A stretch of DNA of 64,000 nucleotides, taken from positions 1 through 64,000 of the forward strand of contig JAJDVG010000055.1 of the NCBI GenBank assembly GCA_022826245.1. Reading direction: 5' to 3'. Below the pieces are notes generated by a model. That model had not been told where the DNA came from and ran no database searches. It worked only from the letters and a program-made list of their open reading frames with translations. This document shows positions 25,486 through 34,236 of the stretch, piece by piece. Both the position numbers and the translations under genes were made by a program. Origin of the DNA: Gammaproteobacteria bacterium. Lineage in GTDB: Bacteria; Pseudomonadota; Gammaproteobacteria; Steroidobacterales; Rariloculaceae. Numbering within the stretch: position 1 is the stretch's first letter; every line of letters starts with the position of its first letter.

Positions 25486-26985
25486 ATGGCCAGGAGTCCG
25501 AACGCAACGCTTGTCGCCGCGGCATCCGTCTGCTGGCTTTCGGCGGCGGTCGCGGAGCTTCCGCCGGTGCCCGTGCCCGCCGAGAATCCAATCACCGAGG
25601 AGAAACGCGTTCTCGGCAAGATCCTGTTCTGGGACGAGCAGTTGTCGAGCGACAACAGCGTCGCCTGCGGGACCTGCCACCTGCCCGCCTCGGGCGGCGC
25701 GGATCCCCGTTCGGCCCGGCATCCGGGCACGGACCCGGGAACGATAGACGATGTCCGCGGCTCGCCGGGCATCGCGGCGCTCGACAGCCACGGCCGGCCG
25801 ACCGAGCATCCCCTGTTCGGTTTCGATCGCCAGGTCACCACCCGCCTGAGCCTGTCCAACTTCGGTTCGCTGTGGGCCGGCGAAGCGTTCTGGGACGGCA
25901 GCGCAGCCGGCGAATTCCGCGATCCCCTGACGGGCGAAGTCGCGATCGCCACAGGCGGTGCGCTCGAGAACCAGGCGTTGACCGCGCTCTCCAACGAAGC
26001 GGAGATGGCGAAGTACGGCCGCACCTGGCAGGAACTCGCGGCCAAGCTCGCCCGCGCAACGCCGCTCGGCGTCGCGAGCGATCTGCCCGACGATGTCGCG
26101 GCTGCCCTTCGCGATTCGCGTGCTTATCCCGAACTTTTTGCTGACGCTTTCGGCGATCCCGCAATCACGCCCGTGCGCATCGCTTTCGCGATCGCAAGCT
26201 ACGAACGCACGCTCGTCCCGGATCAGACCGCCTGGGACCGCTACGAGGCGGGCGACAGCGGCGCGATGGGCGAGGCGGAACTCTACGGCTGGCAGGCCAT
26301 GCAGGACTTCCAGTGCGACAGGTGCCACGAGCCGCCGCTCTTCACGAACAACGACTACTTCAATATCGGCCTCAGGCGCGCCGACTACGACCCCGGCCGG
26401 CAGGGCGTGACCGGCGATCCGGAAGATGCCGGCGAGGTTCGGACGCCGAGCCTCAGAAACGTTGGCCTGCGGCCGCGATTCATGCATACCGGGGAATTTC
26501 AGACCCTGGGCGCGGCGATCGGCTTCTACCGAACGGGCGCCGTGCTCGCCGAACGCGACCTGATCCCGGGCGGCGGCAACTATGCCTTCAACATGAGTAC
26601 GGTTACCGAGGGCGACATCCACGCGTTTCTCGAAAACGCCCTGACCGACCCGCGGGTGCGCGACGAACGGTTCCCGTTCGACCGGCCGACGCTCAGGACC
26701 GAGCGTGATGCCGACGACGCGCTCGCACCGGTCGCCCCCCGCGACCTTCGAGCGGCAGGCGAAGGCGCGTCGCTCAGACTGAGCTGGCAAGCTCCGGCGG
26801 ACAACACCGGCGTCGTCGACTACGTGCTGTATCGCGACGGCAGCGTGATCGCGCTGCTCACGCAGACAACCTTCCTGGATACCGATCCACCTCCATCATC
26901 GTCGGTCACCTATACTCTGCTCGCGCGCGATGCCGCCCAGAACGAATCCCCGCCCGCCCGGTTCACGATCTCAAGACGACAATGA
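25486..26985 (+). CDS. Di-heme cytochrome c peroxidase/MauG family protein with C-terminal FN3 domain
   Basis: A 499-residue exported protein. Two heme c sites are present: CGTCH at residues 61-65 and CDRCH at 277-281, with the peroxidase context KRVLGKILFWDEQLSSDNSV and TPSLRNVGLRPRFMHTGEF (axial Met/His region). After about residue 410, a domain APRDLRAAGEGASLRLSW through YTLLARDAAQNESP is a fibronectin type III fold, unusual for this family. The protein may reduce peroxide or oxidise a substrate like MauG or RoxA. Its stop overlaps the hemerythrin gene by 4 bases. Function beyond redox chemistry is inference. Confidence 0.9.
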   Translation: MARSPNATLVAAASVCWLSAAVAELPPVPVPAENPITEEKRVLGKILFWDEQLSSDNSVACGTCHLPASGGADPRSARHPGTDPGTIDDVRGSPGIAALDSHGRPTEHPLFGFDRQVTTRLSLSNFGSLWAGEAFWDGSAAGEFRDPLTGEVAIATGGALENQALTALSNEAEMAKYGRTWQELAAKLARATPLGVASDLPDDVAAALRDSRAYPELFADAFGDPAITPVRIAFAIASYERTLVPDQTAWDRYEAGDSGAMGEAELYGWQAMQDFQCDRCHEPPLFTNNDYFNIGLRRADYDPGRQGVTGDPEDAGEVRTPSLRNVGLRPRFMHTGEFQTLGAAIGFYRTGAVLAERDLIPGGGNYAFNMSTVTEGDIHAFLENALTDPRVRDERFPFDRPTLRTERDADDALAPVAPRDLRAAGEGASLRLSWQAPADNTGVVDYVLYRDGSVIALLTQTTFLDTDPPPSSSVTYTLLARDAAQNESPPARFTISRRQ

Positions 26986-27575
26986 CAGGAAACGCCCTGC
27001 CCGAAACTCGAGACATTCCCGGTCTCGATATCGACAGCCGTACGGGTTGGCCGGACGAGCTCAAAGTCCTGCTCGAGAAGTATCCGCGCGATAGCTGGAG
27101 ATCGAGGCCGTCGCCGGTCGCGCAGTTCTGGCTCGACAAGCATGACTGGTTTCGCCACCAGAGTTCGGCGCTCAAGTCGGCGGGCGACGACTACCGCGAA
27201 GGCCGCAGCGACCCGATGACCTTCGTGACCTGGCTCGCGCCGCGCCTGCAGGATTTCATCGCGCACCTGCACGGCCATCATCAGGTCGAGGACTACCACT
27301 ACTTTCCTGCGTTTCGCGCCGCCGAGCAGCGTCTCGCGCCCGGTTTCGACGCCCTCGCCGCCGACCATGAGCTGCTGCATGACGGGATTTCCGAAATCGT
27401 CGCGACCGTCAACGCCTTCATAGAGGCCGCGCGCGCCGGGAACCCGGCCAACGACGCCACCCGCCACGCGGCTGACCGCTATCTCGCGAGCAGCGAGACG
27501 ATGTTCCGCCGCCTGCTGCGCCACCTCGGCGACGAGGAAGACCTGATCATTCCGGTCATGCTCGATCGGGGCTGA
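26982..27575 (+). CDS. Hemerythrin-like (HHE) domain protein
   Basis: A 197-residue protein with no signal peptide. The iron-binding His/Glu pattern is visible: LDKHDWFRHQ, LHGHHQVEDYHYFPAFR, ADHELLHDGI and LRHLGDEEDLIIPVML. These give a diiron four-helix site binding O2, or sensing or repairing oxidative or nitrosative damage. It is coupled (ATGA, 26982-26985) to the di-heme peroxidase gene, suggesting a shared oxygen or peroxide theme. The first 60 residues are outside the usual domain. Confidence 0.85.
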   Translation: MTGNALPETRDIPGLDIDSRTGWPDELKVLLEKYPRDSWRSRPSPVAQFWLDKHDWFRHQSSALKSAGDDYREGRSDPMTFVTWLAPRLQDFIAHLHGHHQVEDYHYFPAFRAAEQRLAPGFDALAADHELLHDGISEIVATVNAFIEAARAGNPANDATRHAADRYLASSETMFRRLLRHLGDEEDLIIPVMLDRG

Positions 27576-27594
27576 CTCACGCGCGGCCAACATC

Positions 27595-27804
27595 CATTGT
27601 CTTCGCGGGGGTGCGGGAGGCGCACTGCGGGTCGCTTGAAACGCGCGGTGACTACGTCCGAACAGGGTCGTCGTGGGCGTCGTCGCGGTGGTGCGGGGAA
27701 GCGCACCACGAGCCGCTTGAAACACGCCGTGAATTCATCGTGCAGGCTCAGTGTCAGCGTTGTCGCAGGGATGCGGGGAGGCGCACTACAGGCCGCTTGA
27801 AACA
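27595..27804. repeat. Three tandem ~80-base imperfect repeats
   Basis: Three copies of a unit with core GTCGC...TGCGGGGAGGCGCAC...GCCGCTTGAAAC recur with period 80-81 bases (CGCTTGA at 27633, 27714 and 27794). The units differ at many positions but stay aligned throughout, including the parts between cores. No gene fits the stretch 27576-27932. Related sequence is at 1-31. Confidence 0.8.
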
Positions 27805-27886
27805 CGCCGTAAATCCATCCCTGGAGGCTCCGCGCGCGCATCCCTGCGCGCGAGGGTTTCAAGCGGCCTGTAGTGCACCTCCCCTT
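27776..27886. repeat. Inverted partner of the third repeat; potential long hairpin
   Basis: Bases 27858-27886 are the reverse complement of 27776-27804 with one mismatch over 29 bases. The 53-base interval contains CGCGCGCATCCCTGCGCGCG, itself partly self-complementary. Transcribed, it would form a strong cruciform or hairpin; it lies between convergent genes (hemerythrin and GH3), so termination is one possible role. Confidence 0.75.
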
Positions 27887-27932
27887 GGATTGTCGCGGAC
27901 TTGGGGGGGTAGTTATGGCGCGCGTGGCGGGC

Positions 27933-30368
27933 TCAGCGCGCGGGCGTGAGTTCCTCGACGACGCGGTCGTGGCGCAGGTCGGCGATTACCTCGCGGACGC
28001 GCAGCGATTCGGCACGCTCGACGCTGAAGCTTTGTTGGATGTCGCGCGAGGAGGTCGCGACGTGGAAGACGTACTCGCCCGGATCGACGATCCAGGCGCG
28101 CTCGTCGGGGTCGAAGGACGCGAGGTCCGCGGCGCGGACATCCAGTTGCAGTGTCTGCGACTGACCCGGGGAGAGTAGTGATGTCTTGGCGAAGGCGCGC
28201 AGTTCCCTGGCGGGTTTGACGATCCGGTCCGTGGGCGCCTGCACGTAGAGCTGGATAACTTCCTTTCCCGCGACGTCGCCGGTGTTCGTGACCGTTACCG
28301 AAACGCGGTAATGATCGTCGGCGATCTCGGGCGGTTGGGCGTCGACGGTGAACGAGGTGTAGGACAGTCCGTAGCCGAAGGGATAGGCCGGGTCCACATC
28401 GAAGGTGTCGTAATAGCGGTAGCCGACGAAGATGCCGTCGCGGTACTCGACCTCCGCCGGCTTGCCGCGCGACAAGGCGCCGAACCCCGGGACCTCCTCG
28501 TCCGAGAGCTCTATTCCCGGAAAGCTTGCCGCCGACGGTACGTCGCTGTAGGCGAGCGAAAACGTTGTCGGCAACTTGCCTGACGGGTTGACCCTGCCGG
28601 TCAGTACGTCAACGACCGCGTGCCCCGCCTCCTGTCCGCCCTGCCAGGCCAGGACAATGGCATCGGCGTGCTCGCGCCAGCTCGCGGTTTCGATGACGTT
28701 GCCGATGTTCAGGATCACGACCACTTTTTTCCGCTCGGCGCGGAAAGCCGCGGAAACGTCGGCGAGCATTGCCTGCTCGGCGGCGGTCAGATCGAAGTCT
28801 CCTTCAATTTCGCGGTCCTGGAACTCGCCTGAATTGCGGCCGATCGTTACCAGCGCAAGCTCGGCCGTCTGTGCGGCGCGCTCGATCGCGGCCGGATCGA
28901 GCGGCATCTCCGGTATGAGCGGCACGAGTTCGAAAAAGAACTCCGGCTCGGGCAGTTTGGCTTCCTCTACAGCGCGGTATTCAGTGTAGGTTTGCGCAAG
29001 TTCCGCGTCGATTTCGAATCCGGCTTCCTCGAGCCCCTGCACCAGCGATACCGTGTAAGCCTCGTTGACGTCGCCGCTGCCGGAACCGCCGGCAATGAAA
29101 CTGTAGGAAGTTGCGCCGAACGCGGCGATGTTGCGTTCGTCGTCCGCGAGCGGCAGGGCCGCGCCGTCGTTCTTCAGCAGCACGGCGCCCTCGGCCGCGG
29201 CGGCGCGGGCCGTTGCAGCGTGGCTCGCGAGGTCCGGTGCATCGCTGTAGGCATACGCCTGCTGGGAACGCGAACCTGCAATCATCGCCAGGATTCGCTC
29301 GACATTGACGTCGAGTTCGGCCTCGGTCAGCTCGCCACTCTCAACCGCCTGCCGGATCGCTTCGCTGCGCTGCGTCACGCCCGGCATGAGCAGGTTATTG
29401 CCGGCCTTCATCTGCGCGACGGGATCGTCGCCTGCGAACCAGTCGGTCATGACGAGGCCTTCGAAACCCCACTCATCACGCAACACCGTGGTCAGCAGAA
29501 CGCGGGACTCGGAGACGGGCGTACCGTTGACCTGGTTGTAGGCGCTCATGATCGCCCAGGGCTGCGATCGTTCGACGGCGATTTCCCAGCCGCGCAGGTA
29601 GATTTCGCGCAGGGTGCGTTCGCTGATCAGGGTGTCGATGAGCTGGCGATTGGTTTCCTGATTGTTGGCAAGATAGTGCTTGAGCGTCGCGCCGACGCCG
29701 TTGGACTCCACGCCGTTGACCGCGGCCGCGGCCATCGCTCCGGACAACAACGGGTCTTCGGAGAAATACTCGAAATTGCGCCCGCCGAGTGGATTCCGGT
29801 GCAGGTTCATGCCCGGCGCAAGAAACAGGTCGACGCCGTACTCGCGGATCTCCGCGCCCATGGCGACGCCGACCTGTTCGACGAGTTCGACATCCCAGGT
29901 CGATGCGAGCGCCGTCGCCACAGGGAAGGCCGTGGCGTAGTAGGTCGCGTCGTCGTTCTCGCGCTGCGGCAGGATGCGCAGCCCCGCGGGACCGTCGGCG
30001 AGAACGGTCGAGCGGATATCGAATTCCGGCAGCGCCACCGTGTAGCCGGCCGCGCCCGGCACGCGGTCGACGTCCTGCTCGAGGCTTTGCGGGTCGCCGC
30101 GCGAGCCGCTGACGAGCCGCACCTTCTGCTCGACGCCGAGTTGCGCCATCCATTCGCGCACCTGGGCATCCACTCCCGCGGAATCCGCGGTCCGGAAGGC
30201 TGCCGCGGTGTCATCGTCCGTGAGGCCCGGGCCATCGCCGGAGGGCTCGCGCGTGTCGTTGTTCGCGGCGGTCGCAGGCTCCGCAGGCGCCGGCGCAGGG
30301 CCGCTCGGCGTGGAATCCGTACACGCGGCAACGAACGCCGCGAGGAGCATGATGACTATGACTCGCAT
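27933..30368 (-). CDS. Glycoside hydrolase family 3 beta-glucosidase, lipoprotein
   Basis: An 811-residue lipoprotein (signal IMLLAAFVAAC). The GH3 N-terminal domain has MNLHRNPLGGRNFEYFSEDP, GVGATLKHYLANNQETNR and the nucleophile Asp in GFEGLVMTDWFAG. The second domain has EGAVLLKNDGAALPL and VILNIGNVIETASW. The C-terminal fibronectin-like domain contains YPFGYGLSYTSF and GKEVIQLYVQAP. It should release terminal beta-linked glucose or similar sugars from oligosaccharides or glycosides at the outer membrane or in the periplasm. The start at 30368 is followed by the signal peptide and preceded by GGGGA. Length is normal. Confidence 0.93.
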   Translation of the reverse strand: MRVIVIMLLAAFVAACTDSTPSGPAPAPAEPATAANNDTREPSGDGPGLTDDDTAAAFRTADSAGVDAQVREWMAQLGVEQKVRLVSGSRGDPQSLEQDVDRVPGAAGYTVALPEFDIRSTVLADGPAGLRILPQRENDDATYYATAFPVATALASTWDVELVEQVGVAMGAEIREYGVDLFLAPGMNLHRNPLGGRNFEYFSEDPLLSGAMAAAAVNGVESNGVGATLKHYLANNQETNRQLIDTLISERTLREIYLRGWEIAVERSQPWAIMSAYNQVNGTPVSESRVLLTTVLRDEWGFEGLVMTDWFAGDDPVAQMKAGNNLLMPGVTQRSEAIRQAVESGELTEAELDVNVERILAMIAGSRSQQAYAYSDAPDLASHAATARAAAAEGAVLLKNDGAALPLADDERNIAAFGATSYSFIAGGSGSGDVNEAYTVSLVQGLEEAGFEIDAELAQTYTEYRAVEEAKLPEPEFFFELVPLIPEMPLDPAAIERAAQTAELALVTIGRNSGEFQDREIEGDFDLTAAEQAMLADVSAAFRAERKKVVVILNIGNVIETASWREHADAIVLAWQGGQEAGHAVVDVLTGRVNPSGKLPTTFSLAYSDVPSAASFPGIELSDEEVPGFGALSRGKPAEVEYRDGIFVGYRYYDTFDVDPAYPFGYGLSYTSFTVDAQPPEIADDHYRVSVTVTNTGDVAGKEVIQLYVQAPTDRIVKPARELRAFAKTSLLSPGQSQTLQLDVRAADLASFDPDERAWIVDPGEYVFHVATSSRDIQQSFSVERAESLRVREVIADLRHDRVVEELTPAR

Positions 30369-30413
30369 AGGTTTCCCCGAAGTCCGGTTCAATCGGTTGG
30401 CAAAGTGCCCACC

Positions 30414-30468
<55 letters not shown>

Positions 30469-30488
30469 GTGACGCTCGCCTGCGGTGT

Positions 30489-30929
30489 TCAGGATGCGTC
30501 GGGGTCCTGCAACGGCGCGCCGCGCAGGTCTTCGGCTCGTTCCACCTTCACGAGCACGGCGAATCCGTTTCTGTCCGGGTCGCGCTCGCGTTCGATCTGC
30601 AGGATCCTGTCCCAGACCTGGTCGCGCACCGGGCCGTCCTTGTACACGGTCGCCGTGCCGAAAAATCGCGCCACGCCCGCGAACGGCAGCAGGCTCTCCC
30701 TGAGCTCGGCCTTCTGGTAGAAGACCATGATCCTGTCGCCGTCGGCGATGTCGCTCACGCCGCCCTTGCTCCGCTCCCAGAAAGCGATGGTTTCGTCATC
30801 GAACACGCAGGTGCTGCCGCGCAGCGAGATGCGCGGGTAGCCATCGGCATCGACCGTTCCGACTAGCGGCGTGTCCGGCCACAGGGCGTCGTTGATATGC
30901 GGCTGCAGGGCTGTCGGGATTTTCGCCAT
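30489..30929 (-). CDS. Pyridoxamine 5'-phosphate oxidase-like FMN-binding protein
   Basis: A 146-residue split-barrel protein. DTPLVGTVDADGYPRISLRG is the usual flavin-binding start of the family, followed by TIAFWERSKGG, DIADGDRIMVFYQ and VARFFGTATVYKDG. Members bind FMN or F420 and act as oxidases, reductases or stress proteins; the exact reaction cannot be read. The start at 30929 has CCGGAG upstream. It precedes the GH3 gene on the same strand by 120 bases, with the hexanucleotide repeat in between. Confidence 0.82.
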   Translation of the reverse strand: MAKIPTALQPHINDALWPDTPLVGTVDADGYPRISLRGSTCVFDDETIAFWERSKGGVSDIADGDRIMVFYQKAELRESLLPFAGVARFFGTATVYKDGPVRDQVWDRILQIERERDPDRNGFAVLVKVERAEDLRGAPLQDPDAS

Positions 30930-31104
30930 GGTTCGCTCCGGAAAGAACCGGCTCAGTTTATCGGCGAGGTAAGGGCGCGCCAAGCGCCGCAGGCTCGGTG
31001 TCGACACGGCACCGTCGTCCTTAACCGCTGCTGTCCCGCGAGGACCGCACTCGTTTGCTGGGCGCTGCTCGCGAGGTCTCGCGACCGTGGGCTGCGGCAA
31101 ACAC

Positions 31105-31716
31105 TCAACCGCGTCTGAACACGACCGTCAGGTTGTTGGCCGGCATCTCGACGACCTCGTCGAGCGTGAACCCGTACTTGCCGGCCTCGGCCGCGACATC
31201 GCCCAGATCGCGAACGCCCCACTCGGCGTTTCTCGCCCTGAGATCCAGATCGAACGCATCGTTGCTCGGCGCCGTGTGCCGCCCGTCGCGCCTGTAGGGG
31301 CCGTAGAGCACGAGTGGCCCGGCAGCGTCGAGGACACTGTCGATACCGCGAAACAGCGCTTCGGTCGCCGTCCACGGCGCGATGTGAATCATGTTGATGC
31401 ACACGACGGCATCGACGCGCCTGAGCGGCCACGGCTGCTCGTGCACGTCGAGGCGCAAAGGCATTCTGACGTTGACGAGCGCGCTCGCGTCGACGAGCGA
31501 TTCGATCCACGCAAGCGCGCGGGACTCGGCGTCGCTCGGCTGCCAGATCAGTTCCGGCAACGCGCGTGCGAAATGGACGACGTGCTGGCCCGTACCGCTT
31601 GCGATTTCGAGGACCGTGCCTGTCCCGGGCAACACACGCTGCAGTACGTCGAGAATTGGCTCCTTGTTGCGTTCCGCGGCCGCATTGCGAACCGGGCTGG
31701 GATGGACTTGCGGCAT
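31105..31716 (-). CDS. DUF938 family SAM-dependent methyltransferase
   Basis: A 203-residue protein with the DUF938 start RNAAAERNKEPILDVLQRVL and the SAM motif VLEIASGTGQHVVHFA. WQPSDAESRALAWIES and the motif CINMIHIAPW follow, then LVLYGPYRRDGRHTAPSN; all match DUF938. Substrate unknown. The start at 31716 is chosen because the family begins with this conserved segment. It is divergent from the S41 protease gene. Confidence 0.88.
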   Translation of the reverse strand: MPQVHPSPVRNAAAERNKEPILDVLQRVLPGTGTVLEIASGTGQHVVHFARALPELIWQPSDAESRALAWIESLVDASALVNVRMPLRLDVHEQPWPLRRVDAVVCINMIHIAPWTATEALFRGIDSVLDAAGPLVLYGPYRRDGRHTAPSNDAFDLDLRARNAEWGVRDLGDVAAEAGKYGFTLDEVVEMPANNLTVVFRRG

Positions 31717-31906
31717 GGCGGTATTTTGCCGGATTCGGCAAGGCGGCGCGCGGCACAAAAGCCTCTCCCGGAAACAGCTTCATGGCGTACAATTTCTATA
31801 CGTTTTATGCAGTTTCATTCGATGAGCAACCCCGGAAATTCGCGCGACGATCGATTTGGCGTCCGGTTCACGATCAACCTCTGTCTTCGGCGGCGCGCAT
31901 AGGGCC

Positions 31907-33682
31907 GTGACGCGACTCCGAGTTGTCCTGCTGCTCCTGGCGATAGCAGGTGTCGCGGCCTGTGGGGGCGGCGGTTCGTCGCCTCCGCCGCCGACCCCGG
32001 CTCCGCCTCCCGTGCAGCAACCGCCCCCGGACCCGCCCCCGGATCCTCCGCCGCCGGACCCCGATCCCCCGCCGCCCGATCCGAATCCCGATCCCGATCC
32101 CGATCCCGATCCTGATCCGGACCCAGACCCGGATCCAGACCCGGATCCAGACCCGGACCCAGACCCGGACCCAGACCCGGACCCCACAAGCACCTGGACT
32201 CCGAACGTCTTCCTGCCGGCCGCAACGTTCGCCGCGCAGTGCGAGAACCCGCGCAGCGGCACGAACCCGCAAACAAACCGCGCCTACCCGGACATGCAGG
32301 GCTCGACACTCGCTGAAAACAACTGGCTGCGTTCATGGAGCAACCACCTGTATCTGTGGTACGACGAGATCACCGACCGCGATCCGGGCCTCTATCCGAC
32401 ACCTGACTACTTCAATCTCCTCAAGACCGAAGCGCTCACGCCGTCAGGCAACCCCAAGGACCGGTTCCACTTCACGTATCCCACCGAGGAATGGGTCCGC
32501 CTGTCGCAATCGGGCGTATCCGCGGGTTACGGTGTCGAGTGGACGCTCGTCGCGCGCTCGCCGCCGCGGCACATCGTGGTCGCATTCGCTTCCCCCGATA
32601 CGCCAGCCACCCGCTCACCGGCCAATCTCGCACGCGGCGCCGTCGTGCTCGAGGTCGATGGCGTGGATGCGGTAAACGCGTCGGGTTCCGCCGCCGTCGC
32701 CACGTTGAATGCGGCCCTCTTCCCGGAAGGCGCCGGTGAAACGCACACGTTCAGGATTCGGGATGCCGGAGCGACAGCGTCCCGGGAGGTCATCCTGCGC
32801 TCCGAGTTTGTCACGCTCGAGCCCGTGCAACACGTCAGTACGATCGACACCCCGACCGGCACGGTCGGCTACATCTTTTTCAGCGACCATATCGCGACGG
32901 CGGAGCCACTGCTCATCGAAGCAATCACTGAACTCGAACAGGCCGGCATCAGCGACCTCGTGCTCGACATGCGCTACAACGGCGGGGGCTTTCTCTACAT
33001 CGCCAGCGAACTCGCCTACATGATCGCCGGAGCCGTACCGACAGCCGGGCGAATCTTCGAGGAACTCCAGTTCAACGACAAGCATCCGGTCACCAACCCG
33101 GTCACGGGCCGACCGATCGAGCCTTTGCCGTTCCTGCCCGAGGCGATCGGCGATTCGGCGTACGAGGGCACGGAGCTCCCGTCCCTGAACCTGCCGCGCG
33201 TGTTCGTACTCACCGGCCGCGGTACCTGCTCCGCGAGCGAATCGGTCATCAATGGCCTGCGCGGGGTCGATGTCGAAGTAATCCAGATCGGCGGGACCAC
33301 CTGCGGAAAGCCGTACGGCTTCTACCCTGCCGACAACTGCGGTACGACGTATTTCTCGATCCAGTTCAGGGGCAACAACGAAAAGGGCTTCGGCGATTAC
33401 GCGGACGGTTTCTCGCCGGGCAACGTCACGGTGCCCGCCGGCACATCCGTGCCCGGTTGCGTCGTCGGCGACGACTTCACGAGACCGCTCGGCGATACCG
33501 GGGAAGACAGGCTCGCGGCAGCACTCGAATACCGCGCCAACGGGACCTGCCCCGCGCCTCCGGCAAGCTCCCTGTTGAAGAGCTACCGGGCGGCCGGAGC
33601 GCCGGCGCTGTTTCCGGCGATCGACGGCGTGCTCATTCGTTCGCCGCTGCGCGAAAATCGCTGGCTCGATCAATGGCAATAA
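31907..33682 (+). CDS. S41 family (C-terminal processing-type) serine protease, lipoprotein with Asp-Pro linker
   Basis: A 591-residue protein. The GTG at 31907 gives a clean lipoprotein signal (VVLLLLAIAGVAACGGGG), better than the upstream TTG at 31856. Residues about 25-93 are a proline-rich linker that becomes a pure Asp-Pro run (32079-32184). A PDZ-like region (GAVVLEVDGVDAVNA) precedes the protease core with LDMRYNGGGFLYIA, the nucleophile Ser442 in TGRGTCSASE, and Lys468 in GGTTCGKPYG. The Ser-Lys spacing of 26 suits S41. The linker should hold the protease away from the membrane. Substrate unknown. Confidence 0.88.
   Translation: MTRLRVVLLLLAIAGVAACGGGGSSPPPPTPAPPPVQQPPPDPPPDPPPPDPDPPPPDPNPDPDPDPDPDPDPDPDPDPDPDPDPDPDPDPDPTSTWTPNVFLPAATFAAQCENPRSGTNPQTNRAYPDMQGSTLAENNWLRSWSNHLYLWYDEITDRDPGLYPTPDYFNLLKTEALTPSGNPKDRFHFTYPTEEWVRLSQSGVSAGYGVEWTLVARSPPRHIVVAFASPDTPATRSPANLARGAVVLEVDGVDAVNASGSAAVATLNAALFPEGAGETHTFRIRDAGATASREVILRSEFVTLEPVQHVSTIDTPTGTVGYIFFSDHIATAEPLLIEAITELEQAGISDLVLDMRYNGGGFLYIASELAYMIAGAVPTAGRIFEELQFNDKHPVTNPVTGRPIEPLPFLPEAIGDSAYEGTELPSLNLPRVFVLTGRGTCSASESVINGLRGVDVEVIQIGGTTCGKPYGFYPADNCGTTYFSIQFRGNNEKGFGDYADGFSPGNVTVPAGTSVPGCVVGDDFTRPLGDTGEDRLAAALEYRANGTCPAPPASSLLKSYRAAGAPALFPAIDGVLIRSPLRENRWLDQWQ
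32079..32184 (+). repeat. Asp-Pro coding hexanucleotide repeat
   Basis: About 17 consecutive GAY-CCN codon pairs, in places GATCCC, GACCCA and GACCCG in an 18-base higher-order pattern, encode the Asp-Pro run of the protease linker. Length changes by whole units would keep the reading frame. Confidence 0.9.
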
Positions 33683-33847
33683 CGGCTGACGCGACCGGCA
33701 GCCGAGCGATCCCGGGCCCTGCGCGCGTACGCGGCGTGCGCACCGTCGGTGCGTCGCCGCCAGCGACCAAATGCGCTAAAGTCCGTCCCGGTTCCGGCCA
33801 CGGTCCGGAAAACGCCTGAGCAACTCAAAGGGAACGGCAGCCAGGGG

Positions 33848-34228
33848 ATGCGCCGCACTTCACTTGCATTGATCGCCGCAACGCCGCTTCTGCTTGCCGG
33901 CTGTTTCGGCGGGCGGGGCTCCGTCGTGGACGTTCCGGCGCGGATCGTGAATCCGTCGCCAACGTCGCGATTCGAACTGACGCGCACCGTGATGAGCGCG
34001 GTCAACGACACGGCGATCGCGCTCGCGGACGACGCGCTGACCGAGACGAGTTCGCTGACCCTCGAGCGGTCGCCGCCGCGCAGCATCGAAGGCGAGCCGG
34101 CGACGGGCCGGCTGCTCGACCAGCCCGTGCGCTTCCGCCTCGTGCTGAACGGCGCGAACTGCGTGCTGATCAACGAAGCCGACGGACGCCGCTGGCGCTT
34201 GTCGCAGACGGAGTGCGTGCCGGAATAG
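33848..34228 (+). CDS. Small lipoprotein of unknown function
   Basis: A 126-residue protein with a lipoprotein signal MRRTSLALIAATPLLLAGC (lipidated Cys at residue 19). The mature part is beta-rich, with VMSAVNDTAIALADDAL and a final VLNGANCVLINEADGRRW. I do not recognise a family. It ends 8 bases before the likely GTG start of the hydroxyacid dehydrogenase gene, so the two may be cotranscribed, but their functions seem unrelated. Confidence 0.7.
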   Translation: MRRTSLALIAATPLLLAGCFGGRGSVVDVPARIVNPSPTSRFELTRTVMSAVNDTAIALADDALTETSSLTLERSPPRSIEGEPATGRLLDQPVRFRLVLNGANCVLINEADGRRWRLSQTECVPE

Positions 34229-34236
34229 GTAACGTC

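Noticed and set aside
27595..27886. CRISPR array
   Set aside because: The repeats are imperfect, number only three, have a period of 80 bases and the parts between the cores are also alike; no cas genes are nearby.
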